Origin: Cymbomonas tetramitiformis
Lineage: Eukaryota; Chlorophyta; Pyramimonadophyceae; Pyramimonadales; Pyramimonadaceae
Direction: 5' to 3'
Length of the DNA: 64,000 nucleotides
Assembly: GCA_001247695.2 (NCBI GenBank)
Contig: LGRX02034331.1
Span: 1 to 64,000 of the forward strand
The notes below the pieces were generated by a model. The model did no database searches and was not told the origin of the DNA. It saw only the letters and a program-made list of their open reading frames with translations. Position 1 is the stretch's first letter; each line of letters opens with the position of its first letter. The position numbers were made by a program, and so were the translations under genes. This document shows, in pieces, positions 11,531-23,442 of the stretch.

Positions 11531-12689
11531 GCTTTGAGAGGATCTTTGAAGCGCTTCCCGAAGCTTCTAAGTCTGCTAAGTCCGCACTCTCACCTTCAAA
11601 GCGGCTTCTTAAGAGGTTCAGCTTTTCTTCTTCTCACGATTATATTCAAAATAAAAAATTCACAATTGCATATCCCCCCCTCCCCCCGAATTTTGCATTA
11701 TCGCCTTCAAAGCGGTTTCTTAAGAGCTTCAACTTTTCTTCTTCTCACGATTATATTCAAAATTAAAAAAATCACAGTTGAATTTGCCCCTCCCCGAATT
11801 TTGCACTCTCGCCTTCAAAGCCGCTTCTTAAAAAATTAAGTTTTTTTAAACCAAAATTCCGAAAATTTTCGAAACTCCCAAAAGGCATGAAATTCATAAA
11901 AAAAACATAAAAAAATCGTTGGGGTTCATGGATGAACCCCAAAAAATACATTTCATGAAATCAGGCGTAAAAGGTATCATTTTGCTATCGATTCTCGGAA
12001 ATTTTTTTGAAGCTCAAATATGCGTGAAATATTGTACAAGTTCAATTGAAAATTTATGTTTTCTTAACACAAAAAAACCCATAAACCTTCCTTAATTCAG
12101 GCTGAAAAAGATGATGTTTTTAGTGAAAATCAGGAATATTTCTTAAACCCTAAAACAACCGGAAAATTAAATAAAATTACATTCAACTCGGGAAAATCTT
12201 AAACCCTAGATTCGGTCAAATTTTCAATTTTTTCAGGGCCTCCCCTTGTAAAACTCCCCAACCCCCAAAAAGGCCTGAAATTCATATAAAACTAGAAAAA
12301 ATAAAAGGGGTTCATCGATGAACCCCCAAAAACATATTTCATAAAAATCAGACGTAAAAAGTATCATTTTGCTACCGAGTTTCGAAAAAAATTTTGAAGC
12401 TTAAAAATGCATGAAATATTGTACAAGTTCAATTGAAAATTTATGTTTTCTTAACACAAAAAACCCCATAAACCTTCCTTAATTCAGGCTGAAAAAGATG
12501 ATTTTTTTTAGTGAAAATCAGGAATATTTCTTAAACCCTAAAACAACCGGAAAATAAAATAAAATTACATTCAACTCGGGAAAATCTTAAACCCTAGATT
12601 CGGTCAAATTTTCAATTTTTTCAGGGCCTCCCATTGTAAAACTCCCCAACTCCCCGAAAACTCCCAAACTCCCCAATTGCGTTTGGTGG

Positions 12690-12990
12690 GCTGTCTTCCG
12701 CGTGTCTTCCGCGTGTCTTCCGCACCTCTTCTGGGTTCAGGAAGACATGTTTTCCCCGAAGATGTCCGGAAGATGTACAGAAGATATCTAGGGTATCTTC
12801 CGCAAGCACATTTAAGAAGACGTCGGTAAGATGTCGGGGAGATGTCTTCTGCGTGTCTTCCGCGCGCCTTCGGAACGTCTTCTGAGTGTCTTGTTCCGCA
12901 ACTCTTCTGAGTTCGAGAAGACATGTCTTCCTCAAAGATATCCGGAAGATGTACAGAAGGTATCTGGGGTATCTTCCGCAAGCACATCTA
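12690..12990. repeat. GAAGAC satellite, direct copies of the 8.05-8.12 kb segment
   Basis: Two copies of a segment ending GGGGTATCTTCCGCAAGCAC (or a close variant) lie here in the same orientation as the copy near 8,095. This satellite therefore flanks the foldback element on both sides. It may be the target sequence or a captured part of the element. Confidence 0.65.
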
Positions 12991-13137
12991 GGTCAGCTTC
13001 CACGCTACTGGGGTGGGTGAAAGAACGAATATGGTGCATTTCATACGAATCAGCAATGTCGCTATTTGAAAATTTTCCTCTGCGGCGCATGTCGGATCAC
13101 TCGTAATACTATAAAAAGACCCCACGGTACGCTGCGC

Positions 13138-13395
13138 GTGTCGTGGGACCCGCCGCGCGTGTTGGCCCCCGCCGCGCGTGGTGGGACCCGCCGCGCGTGT
13201 TGGCCCCCGCCGCGCGTGGTGGGACCCGCCGCGCGTGTTGGCTCTGCCGGGGGGGGGATAGGATCCGACCCCCCAAGGCAAAATATCGAGGTCTAGGGGG
13301 GGGGTCCAACCCCCCCAAGGCAAAATATCGAGGTCTGGGGGGGGGTCTAACCCCCCCATGGCAAAATATCGAGGTTCAGGGGTCCAACCCCCAGA
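13138..13395. repeat. 38-bp GC-rich minisatellite followed by ~50-bp G-run repeat
   Basis: From 13,138 about three units of 38 bp alternate GTGGGACCCGCCGCGCGTGT with GGCCCCCGCCGCGCGT. From 13,256 three units share GGCAAAATATCGAGGT between G and C runs. Long homopolymers here make exact copy number uncertain. Confidence 0.7.
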
Positions 13396-13496
13396 CCTGA
13401 AAACAGAGTCGGGGGGAGGGGGAGGGTATTCAATGATGCTGCCCCCCCCATCCCCGTGCGCCCAGGGTCAAAGCGTGGGCAGCCTACGGCGAGACC

Positions 13497-14240
13497 GTGA
13501 CTTACGGGGCGGTACGCATTTATCATCGTTCCAGCCTCTGCTTGCTTGTTCGCACCATGTTGCGTGAGGAATCCGCCTACGCCACACGCCTCCGCCCTCT
13601 GGTGGTGGCTACCGCCCCAAGGCGACCGGCGATCGCCCCCCTTCAGCGATGTCTTTCGGCACTGGCACTGCTTACGCCGTCAATCCCGTCGGCAAGTGGA
13701 CCGCCCAACCGCCCGGCTCTCTGATGAAGAAGTGGGTCGGCACCGGGTTCCCCTGCTTCGCTGCTTGGTCTGCTTCCGCGCATGTGGAACCTGACCGACA
13801 ACCGACGCCGACACCAAAGGTATCTGCTCCTTCATGTGTAAGGAGGCTTTCGGGCCGGATCGCGCCCCCGACACGGCGCAACCGGCTGGCACCCGACCAC
13901 CGCCGCCCTCGGCTGCCACGATCACGCACCTAGCATCGTGCTTGCTACGGAGCAGGCGCCTGCGGACGATGTGGTGGTGCCGGAGGCGCCACAACGACCT
14001 GAGCCGGTCGCATTCTTCTCGGCCGTGCTTGCCAACTTGGATGTGGCTGACGGAGATCCTCATGCAGACGGCCTCGATGCGGAGGTGCCCGCGGCTGCCG
14101 ACCGCGCATGACGCCTGCAGCCTTCGCCTCCGCAGTCTGCGACGTCGAGGACTTCGACTTCCCCGCCCTCCGTGAGCCCAAATGGTGGCAGCCGCCCATC
14201 ATTGGCTCGGCGGCAGCCTCCAGCCTGCAATTTCAATGAG
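13497..14240 (+). pseudogene. C-terminal gag remnant of a C-type LTR element (block copy 1)
   Basis: Frames interrupted by shifts align with the C-terminal half of the Gag in element C at 60.7-61.5 kb. Examples are SSLCLLVRTMLREESAYAT against STLCLRVRTVWREELPFAT, NPVGKWTAQPPGSLMKKW against KPVGEWRPEPPGALIMRW, KGICSFMCKEAF against KGICPFTCKEAY, and EDFDFPALREPKW against DEDWPAFRETPW. The 5' half is missing at the block edge. Short overlapping frames in this stretch are shadows of the remnant. Confidence 0.75.
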
Positions 14241-14412
14241 CGGTTGATGACCTGCTGACCTCTAGCCTGCGGTAGCTTAGATGTTCGGGCAACACCCTGC
14301 GCACGGATCGTGCTTCTAGTTGGGCTGGAAAACGGCCGTTTAGGCTCTAACATTTTAAGCAGACGTCGGGTTAGGTTTAGGGTTTCGGCATCTTGCCATG
14401 GCCATTCATCCC

Positions 14413-14620
14413 TTCGGGGTGAGGTGGTGTCACGGGAGTACTTCACCCCTTCGGGGTGAGGTGGTGTCACGGGAGTACTGATCTCCCCGATGTATGGGGG
14501 AAGTGCATTCCCTCCTTTGTTCACCCCTCGCCTGAGTGGCCCTGTCACTCCATCATGATCCGCCATCCGCCATCCGACCGACCTTCCCTCACTGCACAAT
14601 TAAAACACCTAACTATTTAC
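14413..14620 (+). mobile_element. C-like 3' LTR remnant with duplicated purine tract (block copy 1)
   Basis: The purine tract CTTCGGGGTGAGGTGGTG is followed by TCACGGGAGTAC, which matches the LTR start of element C (TCACGGGG). The tract and LTR start occur twice, 37 bp apart (14,430 and 14,467). Further in, TGTATGGGGG and TTCACCCCTCGCC also match that LTR. The right boundary is uncertain. Equivalent remnants lie near 20,026-20,235 and 25,637-25,845. Confidence 0.65.
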
Positions 14621-16242
14621 CTTTGTTGACCTTTATAATCTTGGCCTGATCGGTCAATTACCTTACTTACATTACTTACTTAGTCACTCAACAAAGCTCA
14701 AATCCCAACGGGCGACACTAGCAAACGTCCCATCTGACGATCGCCAGACGATACCGATGACACCGCCACAATCCTCGCGTCTCTTACCGCAACCGGACGC
14801 CACCAGACGCCATGGCACGGCGGACTCGATGTCCATAGTGCTCAGAGTAACGTACAGACGCTGCAGTCGCGCACACGCTGAATGATAATGTCAGTTTTAA
14901 ATCATGCCGTCAGATGCGCCTAGTGGAGATCTCTTTATTTGAGATCGACGGTGCATAGTATCTTATGCAGTTTAGCTCGACCGGACCACAACCTGGGCAT
15001 TGTTTTCCATTGTGATATATATATATATATATATATATATCTCCACTCTCGTCATATATATCACACTCTTCATCAATAACACCTTGGGGGCTACATAGTA
15101 TATAAACTATATATATATATATATCCAAGAAGTATCAAAGTATAACGCTTTGGGGCTTAGGTGATGGAGGGGGTTATATACCCCCCGATATAATGGGGTA
15201 TATCGGCTCTCGGGGGGTAATATATCCCTAAGGGTTATCCATCCCCAAATCGATATAACGCCACAACCCTGGTTACAATCCAGCACTAGACCCCCCGTTG
15301 GGCCATACCCCCCTCAGCCCTGGTACAGTATTACGGGGGTGTATTCGGGCGATGGGGAATCGCGGAATGGAAAGTTGGAAAACATTTCTATATCGTGATC
15401 GTCGATCATGCCACATCGACATGCGATCCGAAGGTTTGAGATTTTAGAATTACTGAGTACTGAACAGCTTCAGAGTTCAGACCAGGGGTGGCATAGTATT
15501 GGTGGTGACATTATATAATGTCACATTATATTGAACATTGATATGTATGTGACATTATATAGGACCAATCTGAAATGGCATTAGTTCGGCGTCATTATAT
15601 AATGTTCAATCTAATGTGACATGACCGTATATCGAACATAAGTTCAGATGACATTATATAATGGTAGTATAATGTTCAATATAATGTGAATTTGACATTA
15701 GTTCAAGACAATAGTTTGTCCAGTTCGCTAAATGACGAATTCGTTTTGAGTAGTATAGCATCAGTACGAGCGCGAAAACTGCCATAACTTCTACGTTGGT
15801 AGACTATTTGACATGTATGAAGTATTGATGTCCGTATTTGAGACCTAAGCAAGGTCCCTCAACTATGCGAAGGCCATCCGACTCGATATATCGAGCAAGA
15901 AACTTACTGGAAAGTGCAGGGGTGGCCTACTGGTAGACGATAAAAGTATGCCCTATGAAGATCGCTCTAAAGGCCTCAAATTAAGTACATGCTAGTTTCC
16001 CCCATTGTTATACAACATGATAAGTCTTCGCCCACTCATAACAGGAAGCCAATAGTGGTGCCAAGCTCATGGCGCATGATCGCAAATGCCCCTTGGAATG
16101 GGTTCAGCCGGATTTACTTAAGTATGGGGGATGTGGATCACATATATTGAGGTATGCACACACGGTGTGAGTGATAACATGGTGCCATGGAATCCGCATG
16201 ATTCCATTGTATAAGGTGGGCGAAGAATCGTAGCAAATGGAT
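14620..16242. other. Non-coding part of block 1, with AT tracts and an ACATTATATAATGT hairpin
   Basis: No gene recognised. Contains TA dinucleotide tracts at 15,016-15,040 and 15,108-15,124, a palindromic stretch around GGGTATATCGG at 15,170-15,230, and a ~200-bp inverted-repeat unit at about 15,508-15,710. The unit's ends pair AATGTCACATTATATTGAAC with its inverse, so it is MITE-like. Repeated in blocks 2 and 3. Confidence 0.55.
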
Positions 16243-16250
16243 GTTTAGAA

Positions 16251-16494
16251 CAAGGCTCTATATCGATATTTCCGATAACCGATACTATCGATATATCGTA
16301 TTTATCGCCGATTATCGGATTGCAATATCAAACTATCGATCGTGCAGGTTTTGATGTTCCATATTTTATTTATAAACAAATTACGTATAAATGCCCAAAT
16401 AATCGATTATTTATCGATTGTGCCGATTATCGATACCATTTTTCGGATATCGGATAGTATCGATACCAAAAAACCAAACCGATATAGAGCCCTG
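16251..16494. mobile_element. hAT-type MITE, 244 bp (block copy 1)
   Basis: The terminal inverted repeats are CAAGGCTCTATATCG and, from the other end, CAGGGCTCTATATCG. They are flanked by a perfect 8-bp target duplication GTTTAGAA at 16,243-16,250 and 16,495-16,502. An 8-bp duplication and CAGGG-type ends are hallmarks of the hAT superfamily. There is no coding capacity. The interior is rich in ATCGAT words. Confidence 0.85.
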
Positions 16495-16502
16495 GTTTAG
16501 AA

Positions 16503-17220
16503 CTCGAGTTATCGCCGGAAACGTGAAAACCACTTACCTGCAAAACGGCATCAGTACCAGCAGTATAGCGATTCGTCATTTAGGTGTTAAGGAAAGCAAG
16601 CGACGTGAGCAAGGCATTCTGAGCCCATCTTGCAGCAAGCGTGCGCAGGCTCCCGAGGAGGAGCTTCGTGATGTGACAAATGATTAGTAAGGTGCCCCTT
16701 CTCGAAGCAAGATGGTAAAGAGCATTACATGCACACCTAGCGACCATTCATGCGGTCCCATTTACTAAAGTAATATGCACCCTTGGCCTAGGTGTATCAT
16801 CTTATCATATGTTTTATAATGAATGTAGTATATGCTCAATTGTGTGATGTATGCATGTGATCAAAATTTCACTGCTATGCTTTGACCTATAGTCCGGTTG
16901 TGTTCTAGTGCTCTGGTCTAGTCCTGTTGTGTTGCTGGTCCGCCGCTCTTGCGCCGCAATGTTCTCTTACCACAATATCGTCTTATCATATGTTTGCACA
17001 AATTTAGTATATGCTGTGTGATGCATTCATGTTATCAAGATTTCACTGCTATGCGTTCACCTATAGTCCTGCAGTGCCGCGATCGTCCTGTTGTAATGTT
17101 GTGCTCTTGTTATGCCGTTGTGCAACAATGTTATCGTATGGCAAGGCGACGATGCGGGTGAACTAGCGTGCTGTTGTGGTATCCTCCGCAATACCATGGT
17201 GTGGTGTGCCATAATGCTAT
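16503..17220. other. Upstream region of ankyrin copy 1, no gene seen
   Basis: AT-rich to mixed sequence with short frames only. Two partly similar stretches (about 16,795-16,905 and 16,970-17,065) share CTTATCATATGTTT and TTTCACTGCTATGC and look like an old internal duplication. Present in all three blocks. Confidence 0.5.
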
Positions 17221-17222
17221 GT

Positions 17223-17363
17223 TATGCTTGAATTGGCACTGTGACATGTTCGTACTGTCACGTGTCATTTCCGGTATGTCATCTTCGGTGACTCTGCTTG
17301 TGTCAGTCTGACTATTTATTCCCGTATGTTATCAATCATTGAGTTCGTTCTATCTCGCCGGGA
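17223..17363 (+). mobile_element. LTR-B remnant upstream of the ankyrin exons (block copy 1)
   Basis: From GCTTGAATTGGCACTGTGAC to CTCGCCGGGAGCGTTC the sequence matches the 174-bp LTR of element B at 52.2 and 56.3 kb over about 140 bp, in the opposite orientation. Its end is missing and no partner LTR is nearby. Copies lie at about 22,840-22,980 and 32,019-32,159. It sits roughly 0.5 kb upstream of the ankyrin start codon, so it could contribute promoter sequence. Confidence 0.75.
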
Positions 17364-17448
17364 GCGTTCAGACCCTTCAGCCTTCTACAGTCGGACTCGA
17401 ACACCTTCGACCTTGACCTTCAGTCGAGTCTGCAGCTGCAGTCTGAGT

Positions 17449-17525
17449 CTCGAGCAAGGGGTATAAACCAAGGGGAATAAGCCCCTTGCGCTTGATAAAC
17501 TAGTTTATACCCCTTGGTCTCGAGT
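17449..17525. repeat. 77-bp hairpin CTCGAG...CTCGAG
   Basis: CTCGAGCAAGGGGTATAAAC pairs with GTTTATACCCCTTGGTCTCGAG (ends shown), and the loop itself contains CAAGGGG/CCCCTTG arms. It lies about 300 bp upstream of the ankyrin start and recurs in blocks 2 and 3 (about 23,066 and 32,245). It may be a tiny MITE or a cruciform-prone regulatory element. Confidence 0.7.
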
Positions 17526-17825
17526 GCGGAGTGGCGAAGATCAAGATGCGAAGTTACAAGTTTCCTGCTCCCCAGGATCTCCAACACTCATAATTTTCTA
17601 AACCCTAATTTGATGAAGGCGTCGACGATTAGGATGCCGGAAGTATTCGCACTCTAAATGGAAATATCAAATACCAACCTCTGCGTAACTTGATTAGCAA
17701 ACTTTTCGTTTTCAATGTCCAGACCCTACGTTGACAACTTACTTCGCGGCATTTTGCAGCCTTCTCACGCACTTTGACTTCGCCGCGCCAGCCTAAAACT
17801 CCGAGCCGAGCCAGTACTTGTCACA

Positions 17826-19010
17826 ATGCTTCGACCCGGCTCCACTAGGCGGACGACTTTCAGATATGGCACTGGAATTCACAAAGCAGCGATGAAGGGA
17901 GGTTTCGAAGAAGTCCGCAGACTGATATTGGACGGCGAGGAAGTCGATAAAAGGAACTCGGTGTGGTTACACTACAACAGCTGATATAGAGTGTCAACAA
18001 TTGTGTTTTTGACTTTACCTTACTTGTAGTTCGAACCTTCTTGCACCAAATTCGCATTCACTTTCTTGAGTTGTAAGTCAAATGAGAGTAAACCGCTTTT
18101 CGACGAGGCATTCCTTCTGGAAGTTTGCAGTGCGCTTTCGGGCCCTGTATCCGTTTGCCTGTATGCTCAGACTCTTCTAAGTAGTGGCTGCTGCGTGGGA
18201 TGGAACCAGCAAGGTAGCACTGCGCTGCACCTAGCGGCAGCAAATGGCCATGCAGGGGTTGCCAAACTCTTGTTGCAGTACGGTGCGGATGTCAACTTCA
18301 AACACACAGTGCGTCCTCAGCTTTTAGCAGGGTATTGCCTGTGTGCTCATCAGCTGTCATCCACAACTAAGAACTTTTCGCAGCTAAACCCTGTTAGAAA
18401 AATACAACTTGTTAAGGGGATTTAGAGACTGCACTCGGAGCGGAACTCTCAACTTTCGTCTGCCGTCTCCGCGCTCCCCCTTGTTGCTATTTCATCAAGT
18501 CGTGTCGCCCTAGTATTTGTGCTGTGCCTTTTGCTGCAGTATCAAATATCAGCGTACGTACAGTATGCACTTAACCCCGGGCTGGGCTCTGCCGATAAAC
18601 TCAGTACGGCAGTACGGCGCTTCACTGGGCTGCCGCCAACGGGCATCACGGCACTGTCTTGGTGCTTATCAACGCGGACCGCGACAAGGACTTCACCCTG
18701 GACTGCGATATCGACGCCAAGAATTCGGTAAGGAAAGAACAGCGCTTTGTCAGCTTGGGGCTTCTTGGGGTACCCGGCCACAGCCTCGTTTCGGCCCTCC
18801 AAGCCTGCCTTATCCGACGTGCTGCCTTGACAGGTGTCACTGCTTCGCGAAGAGATGCGCATATTCGATCCTGTCAGGATACGAGGACTGCGTTCATTGG
18901 AGCACGTTACTCAGCTAAGTGAATTTTACGCACTGTGAGTGCCTGACGAAACGCCTCTCTCGCGTGGGCTTGTCGGGAGGGTGGGGCCACTGCAGAGCGG
19001 GTACACGGCC
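17826..19010 (+). pseudogene. Truncated 5' copy of the ankyrin gene (block copy 1)
   Basis: Carries exon 1 (17,826-17,960), exon 2 (18,210-18,308), exon 3 (18,605-18,727) and the first 15 bp of exon 4 (18,996-19,010), all identical in structure to the full gene. Exon 4 stops at the block junction. Splice sites are intact and phase 0, so the exons could still be transcribed. They could even be joined to exons in later blocks, so it is a pseudogene only if read in isolation. Confidence 0.75.
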
Positions 19011-19107
19011 ACGGGGGGCCACGGGGGGGGGTATTCCAATGTGATGTGCTGCCCCCCCCATCCCCCTGTGGCGCCAGGGGTCAGCGTGGGCAGCCTACGG
19101 CGAGACC

Positions 19108-19851
19108 GTGACTTACGGGGCGGTACGCATTTATCATCGTTCCAGCCTCTGCTTGCTTGTTCGCACCATGTTGCGTGAGGAATCCGCCTACGCCACACGC
19201 CTCCGCCCTCTGGTGGTGGCTACCGCCCCAAGGCGACCGGCGATCGCCCCCCTTCAGCGATGTCTTTCGGCACTGGCACTGCTTACGCCGTCAATCCCGT
19301 CGGCAAGTGGACCGCCCAACCGCCCGGCTCTCTGATGAAGAAGTGGGTCGGCACCGGGTTCCCCTGCTTCGCTGCTTGGTCTGCTTCCGCGCATGTGGAA
19401 CCTGACCGACAACCGACGCCGACACCAAAGGTATCTGCTCCTTCATGTGTAAGGAGGCTTTCGGGCCGGATCGCGCCCCCGACACGGCGCAACCGGCTGG
19501 CACCCGACCACCGCCGCCCTCGGCTGCCACGATCACGCACCTAGCATCGTGCTTGCTACGGAGCAGGCGCCTGCGGACGATGTGGTGGTGCCGGAGGCGC
19601 CACAACGACCTGAGCCGGTCGCATTCTTCTCGGCCGTGCTTGCCAACTTGGATGTGGCTGACGGAGATCCTCATGCAGACGGCCTCGATGCGGAGGTGCC
19701 CGCGGCTGCCGACCGCGCATGACGCCTGCAGCCTTCGCCTCCGCAGTCTGCGACGTCGAGGACTTCGACTTCCCCGCCCTCCGTGAGCCCAAATGGTGGC
19801 AGCCGCCCATCATTGGCTCGGCGGCAGCCTCCAGCCTGCAATTTCAATGAG
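19108..19851 (+). pseudogene. C-terminal gag remnant (block copy 2)
   Basis: Same sequence as the remnant at 13,497-14,240, shifted by 5,611 bp with the same frameshifts. The decay therefore predates the block duplication. Confidence 0.75.
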
Positions 19852-21867
19852 CGGTTGATGACCTGCTGACCTCTAGCCTGCGGTAGCTTAGATGTTCGGG
19901 CAACACCCTGCGCACGGATCGTGCTTCTAGTTGGGCTGGAAAACGGCCGTTTAGGCTCTAACATTTTAAGCAGACGTCGGGTTAGGTTTAGGGTTTCGGC
20001 ATCTTGCCATGGCCATTCATCCCTTCGGGGTGAGGTGGTGTCACGGGAGTACTTCACCCCTTCGGGGTGAGGTGGTGTCACGGGAGTACTGATCTCCCCC
20101 CCGATGTATGGGGGAAGTGCATTCCCTCCTTTGTTCACCCCTCGCCTGAGTGGCCCTGTCACTCCATCATGATCCGCCATCCGCCATCCGACCGACCTTC
20201 CCTCACTGCACAATTAAAACACCTAACTATTTACCTTTGTTGACCTTTATAATCTTGGCCTGATCGGTCAATTACCTTACTTACATTACTTACTTATTAG
20301 TCACTCAACAAAGCTCAAATCCCAACGGGCGACACTAGCAAACGTCCCATCTGACGATCGCCAGACGATACCGATGACACCGCCACAATCCTCGCGTCTC
20401 TTACCGCAACCGGACGCCACCAGACGCCATGGCACGGCGGACTCGATGTCCATAGTGCTCAGAGTAACGTACAGACGCTGCAGTCGCGCACACGCTGAAT
20501 GATAATGTCAGTTTTAAATCATGCCGTCAGATGCGCCTAGTGGAGATCTCTTTATTTGAGATCGACGGTGCATAGTATCTTATGCAGTTTAGCTCGACCG
20601 GACCACAACCTGGGCATTGTTTTCCATTGTGATATATATATATATATATATATATATCTCCACTCTCGTCATATATATCACACTCTTCATCAATAACACC
20701 TTGGGGGCTACATAGTATATAAACTATATATATATATATATCCAAGAAGTATCAAAGTATAACGCTTTGGGGCTTAGGTGATGGAGGGGGTTATATACCC
20801 CCCGATATAATGGGGTATATCGGCTCTCGGGGGGTAATATATCCCTAAGGGTTATCCATCCCCAAATCGATATAACGCCACAACCCTGGTTACAATCCAG
20901 CACTAGACCCCCCGTTGGGCCATACCCCCCTCAGCCCTGGTACAGTATTACGGGGGTGTATTCGGGCGATGGGGAATCGCGGAATGGAAAGTTGGAAAAC
21001 ATTTCTATATCGTGATCGTCGATCATGCCACATCGACATGCGATCCGAAGGTTTGAGATTTTAGAATTACTGAGTACTGAACAGCTTCAGAGTTCAGACC
21101 AGGGGTGGCATAGTATTGGTGGTGACATTATATAATGTCACATTATATTGAACATTGATATGTATGTGACATTATATAGGACCAATCTGAAATGGCATTA
21201 GTTCGGCGTCATTATATAATGTTCAATCTAATGTGACATGACCGTATATCGAACATAAGTTCAGATGACATTATATAATGGTAGTATAATGTTCAATATA
21301 ATGTGAATTTGACATTAGTTCAAGACAATAGTTTGTCCAGTTCGCTAAATGACGAATTCGTTTTGAGTAGTATAGCATCAGTACGAGCGCGAAAACTGCC
21401 ATAACTTCTACGTTGGTAGACTATTTGACATGTATGAAGTATTGATGTCCGTATTTGAGACCTAAGCAAGGTCCCTCAACTATGCGAAGGCCATCCGACT
21501 CGATATATCGAGCAAGAAACTTACTGGAAAGTGCAGGGGTGGCCTACTGGTAGACGATAAAAGTATGCCCTATGAAGATCGCTCTAAAGGCCTCAAATTA
21601 AGTACATGCTAGTTTCCCCCATTGTTATACAACATGATAAGTCTTCGCCCACTCATAACAGGAAGCCAATAGTGGTGCCAAGCTCATGGCGCATGATCGC
21701 AAATGCCCCTTGGAATGGGTTCAGCCGGATTTACTTAAGTATGGGGGATGTGGATCACATATATTGAGGTATGCACACACGGTGTGAGTGATAACATGGT
21801 GCCATGGAATCCGCATGATTCCATTGTATAAGGTGGGCGAAGAATCGTAGCAAATGGATGTTTAGAA

Positions 21868-22111
21868 CAAGGCTCTATATCGATATTTCCGATAACCGAT
21901 ACTATCGATATATCGTATTTATCGCCGATTATCGGATTGCAATATCAAACTATCGATCGTGCAGGTTTTGATGTTCCATATTTTATTTATAAACAAATTA
22001 CGTATAAATGCCCAAATAATCGATTATTTATCGATTGTGCCGATTATCGATACCATTTTTCGGATATCGGATAGTATCGATACCAAAAAACCAAACCGAT
22101 ATAGAGCCCTG
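21868..22111. mobile_element. hAT-type MITE, 244 bp (block copy 2)
   Basis: Same element and same 8-bp duplication as in block 1. It was carried along by the block duplication and is not an independent insertion. Confidence 0.85.
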
Positions 22112-23442
22112 GTTTAGAACTCGAGTTATCGCCGGAAACGTGAAAACCACTTACCTGCAAAACGGCATCAGTACCAGCAGTATAGCGATTCGTCATTTAG
22201 GTGTTAAGGAAAGCAAGCGACGTGAGCAAGGCATTCTGAGCCCATCTTGCAGCAAGCGTGCGCAGGCTCCCGAGGAGGAGCTTCGTGATGTGACAAATGA
22301 TTAGTAAGGTGCCCCTTCTCGAAGCAAGATGGTAAAGAGCATTACATGCACACCTAGCGACCATTCATGCGGTCCCATTTACTAAAGTAATATGCACCCT
22401 TGGCCTAGGTGTATCATCTTATCATATGTTTTATAATGAATGTAGTATATGCTCAATTGTGTGATGTATGCATGTGATCAAAATTTCACTGCTATGCTTT
22501 GACCTATAGTCCGGTTGTGTTCTAGTGCTCTGGTCTAGTCCTGTTGTGTTGCTGGTCCGCCGCTCTTGCGCCGCAATGTTCTCTTACCACAATATCGTCT
22601 TATCATATGTTTGCACAAATTTAGTATATGCTGTGTGATGCATTCATGTTATCAAGATTTCACTGCTATGCGTTCACCTATAGTCCTGCAGTGCCGCGAT
22701 CGTCCTGTTGTAATGTTGTGCTCTTGTTATGCCGTTGTGCAACAATGTTATCGTATGGCAAGGCGACGATGCGGGTGAACTAGCGTGCTGTTGTGGTATC
22801 CTCCGCAATACCATGGTGTGGTGTGCCATAATGCTATGTTATGCTTGAATTGGCACTGTGACATGTTCGTACTGTCACGTGTCATTTCCGGTATGTCATC
22901 TTCGGTGACTCTGCTTGTGTCAGTCTGACTATTTATTCCCGTATGTTATCAATCATTGAGTTCGTTCTATCTCGCCGGGAGCGTTCAGACCCTTCAGCCT
23001 TCTACAGTCGGACTCGAACACCTTCGACCTTGACCTTCAGTCGAGTCTGCAGCTGCAGTCTGAGTCTCGAGCAAGGGGTATAAACCAAGGGGAATAAGCC
23101 CCTTGCGCTTGATAAACTAGTTTATACCCCTTGGTCTCGAGTGCGGAGTGGCGAAGATCAAGATGCGAAGTTACAAGTTTCCTGCTCCCCAGGATCTCCA
23201 ACACTCATAATTTTCTAAACCCTAATTTGATGAAGGCGTCGACGATTAGGATGCCGGAAGTATTCGCACTCTAAATGGAAATATCAAATACCAACCTCTG
23301 CGTAACTTGATTAGCAAACTTTTCGTTTTCAATGTCCAGACCCTACGTTGACAACTTACTTCGCGGCATTTTGCAGCCTTCTCACGCACTTTGACTTCGC
23401 CGCGCCAGCCTAAAACTCCGAGCCGAGCCAGTACTTGTCACA

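Larger units (their letters stand above)
8169..12676. mobile_element. 4.5-kb non-coding foldback element with ~0.85-kb inverted arms
   Basis: The left arm (about 8,169-9,020) begins TTGGGGAGTTTGGGAGTTTT and reappears inverted at about 11,850-12,676. Each arm contains two tandem copies of a module with AGGCCCTGAAAAAATTG, TAGGGTTTAAGA and a palindrome TTCATCGATGAA. Between the arms lie a GGCCGAAGGCCC minisatellite, a TA tract, an ATCGAT palindrome array and a TTTGCGCAAAGATC array. No open frame looks like a transposase. No convincing target-site duplication was found. It may be a non-autonomous foldback transposon or a large inverted duplication that captured satellites. Confidence 0.65.
13408..19010. 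repeat. Tandem block copy 1 (about 5.6 kb)
   Basis: First of three nearly identical adjacent blocks. It starts in G-rich sequence, runs through a gag/LTR remnant, hairpins, a hAT-type MITE, an LTR-B remnant and ankyrin exons 1-3. It ends 15 bp into exon 4 (ACACGGCC), where copy 2 begins abruptly with a G-rich join. Copy 1 lacks a TATTAG-type insertion near 14,690 that copies 2 and 3 share, so those two are slightly closer to each other. Confidence 0.95.

Noticed and set aside
8630..12600. Telomere remnant from TTTAGGG/CCCTAAA words
   Set aside because: Only single TAGGGTTTA-like words occur inside a repeated module. There is no tandem telomeric array.
14910..15128. Ile-Tyr-rich peptide frames over TA tracts (also in blocks 2 and 3, and CA/GT tracts at 45.8 kb)
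   Set aside because: Translations of microsatellites only.
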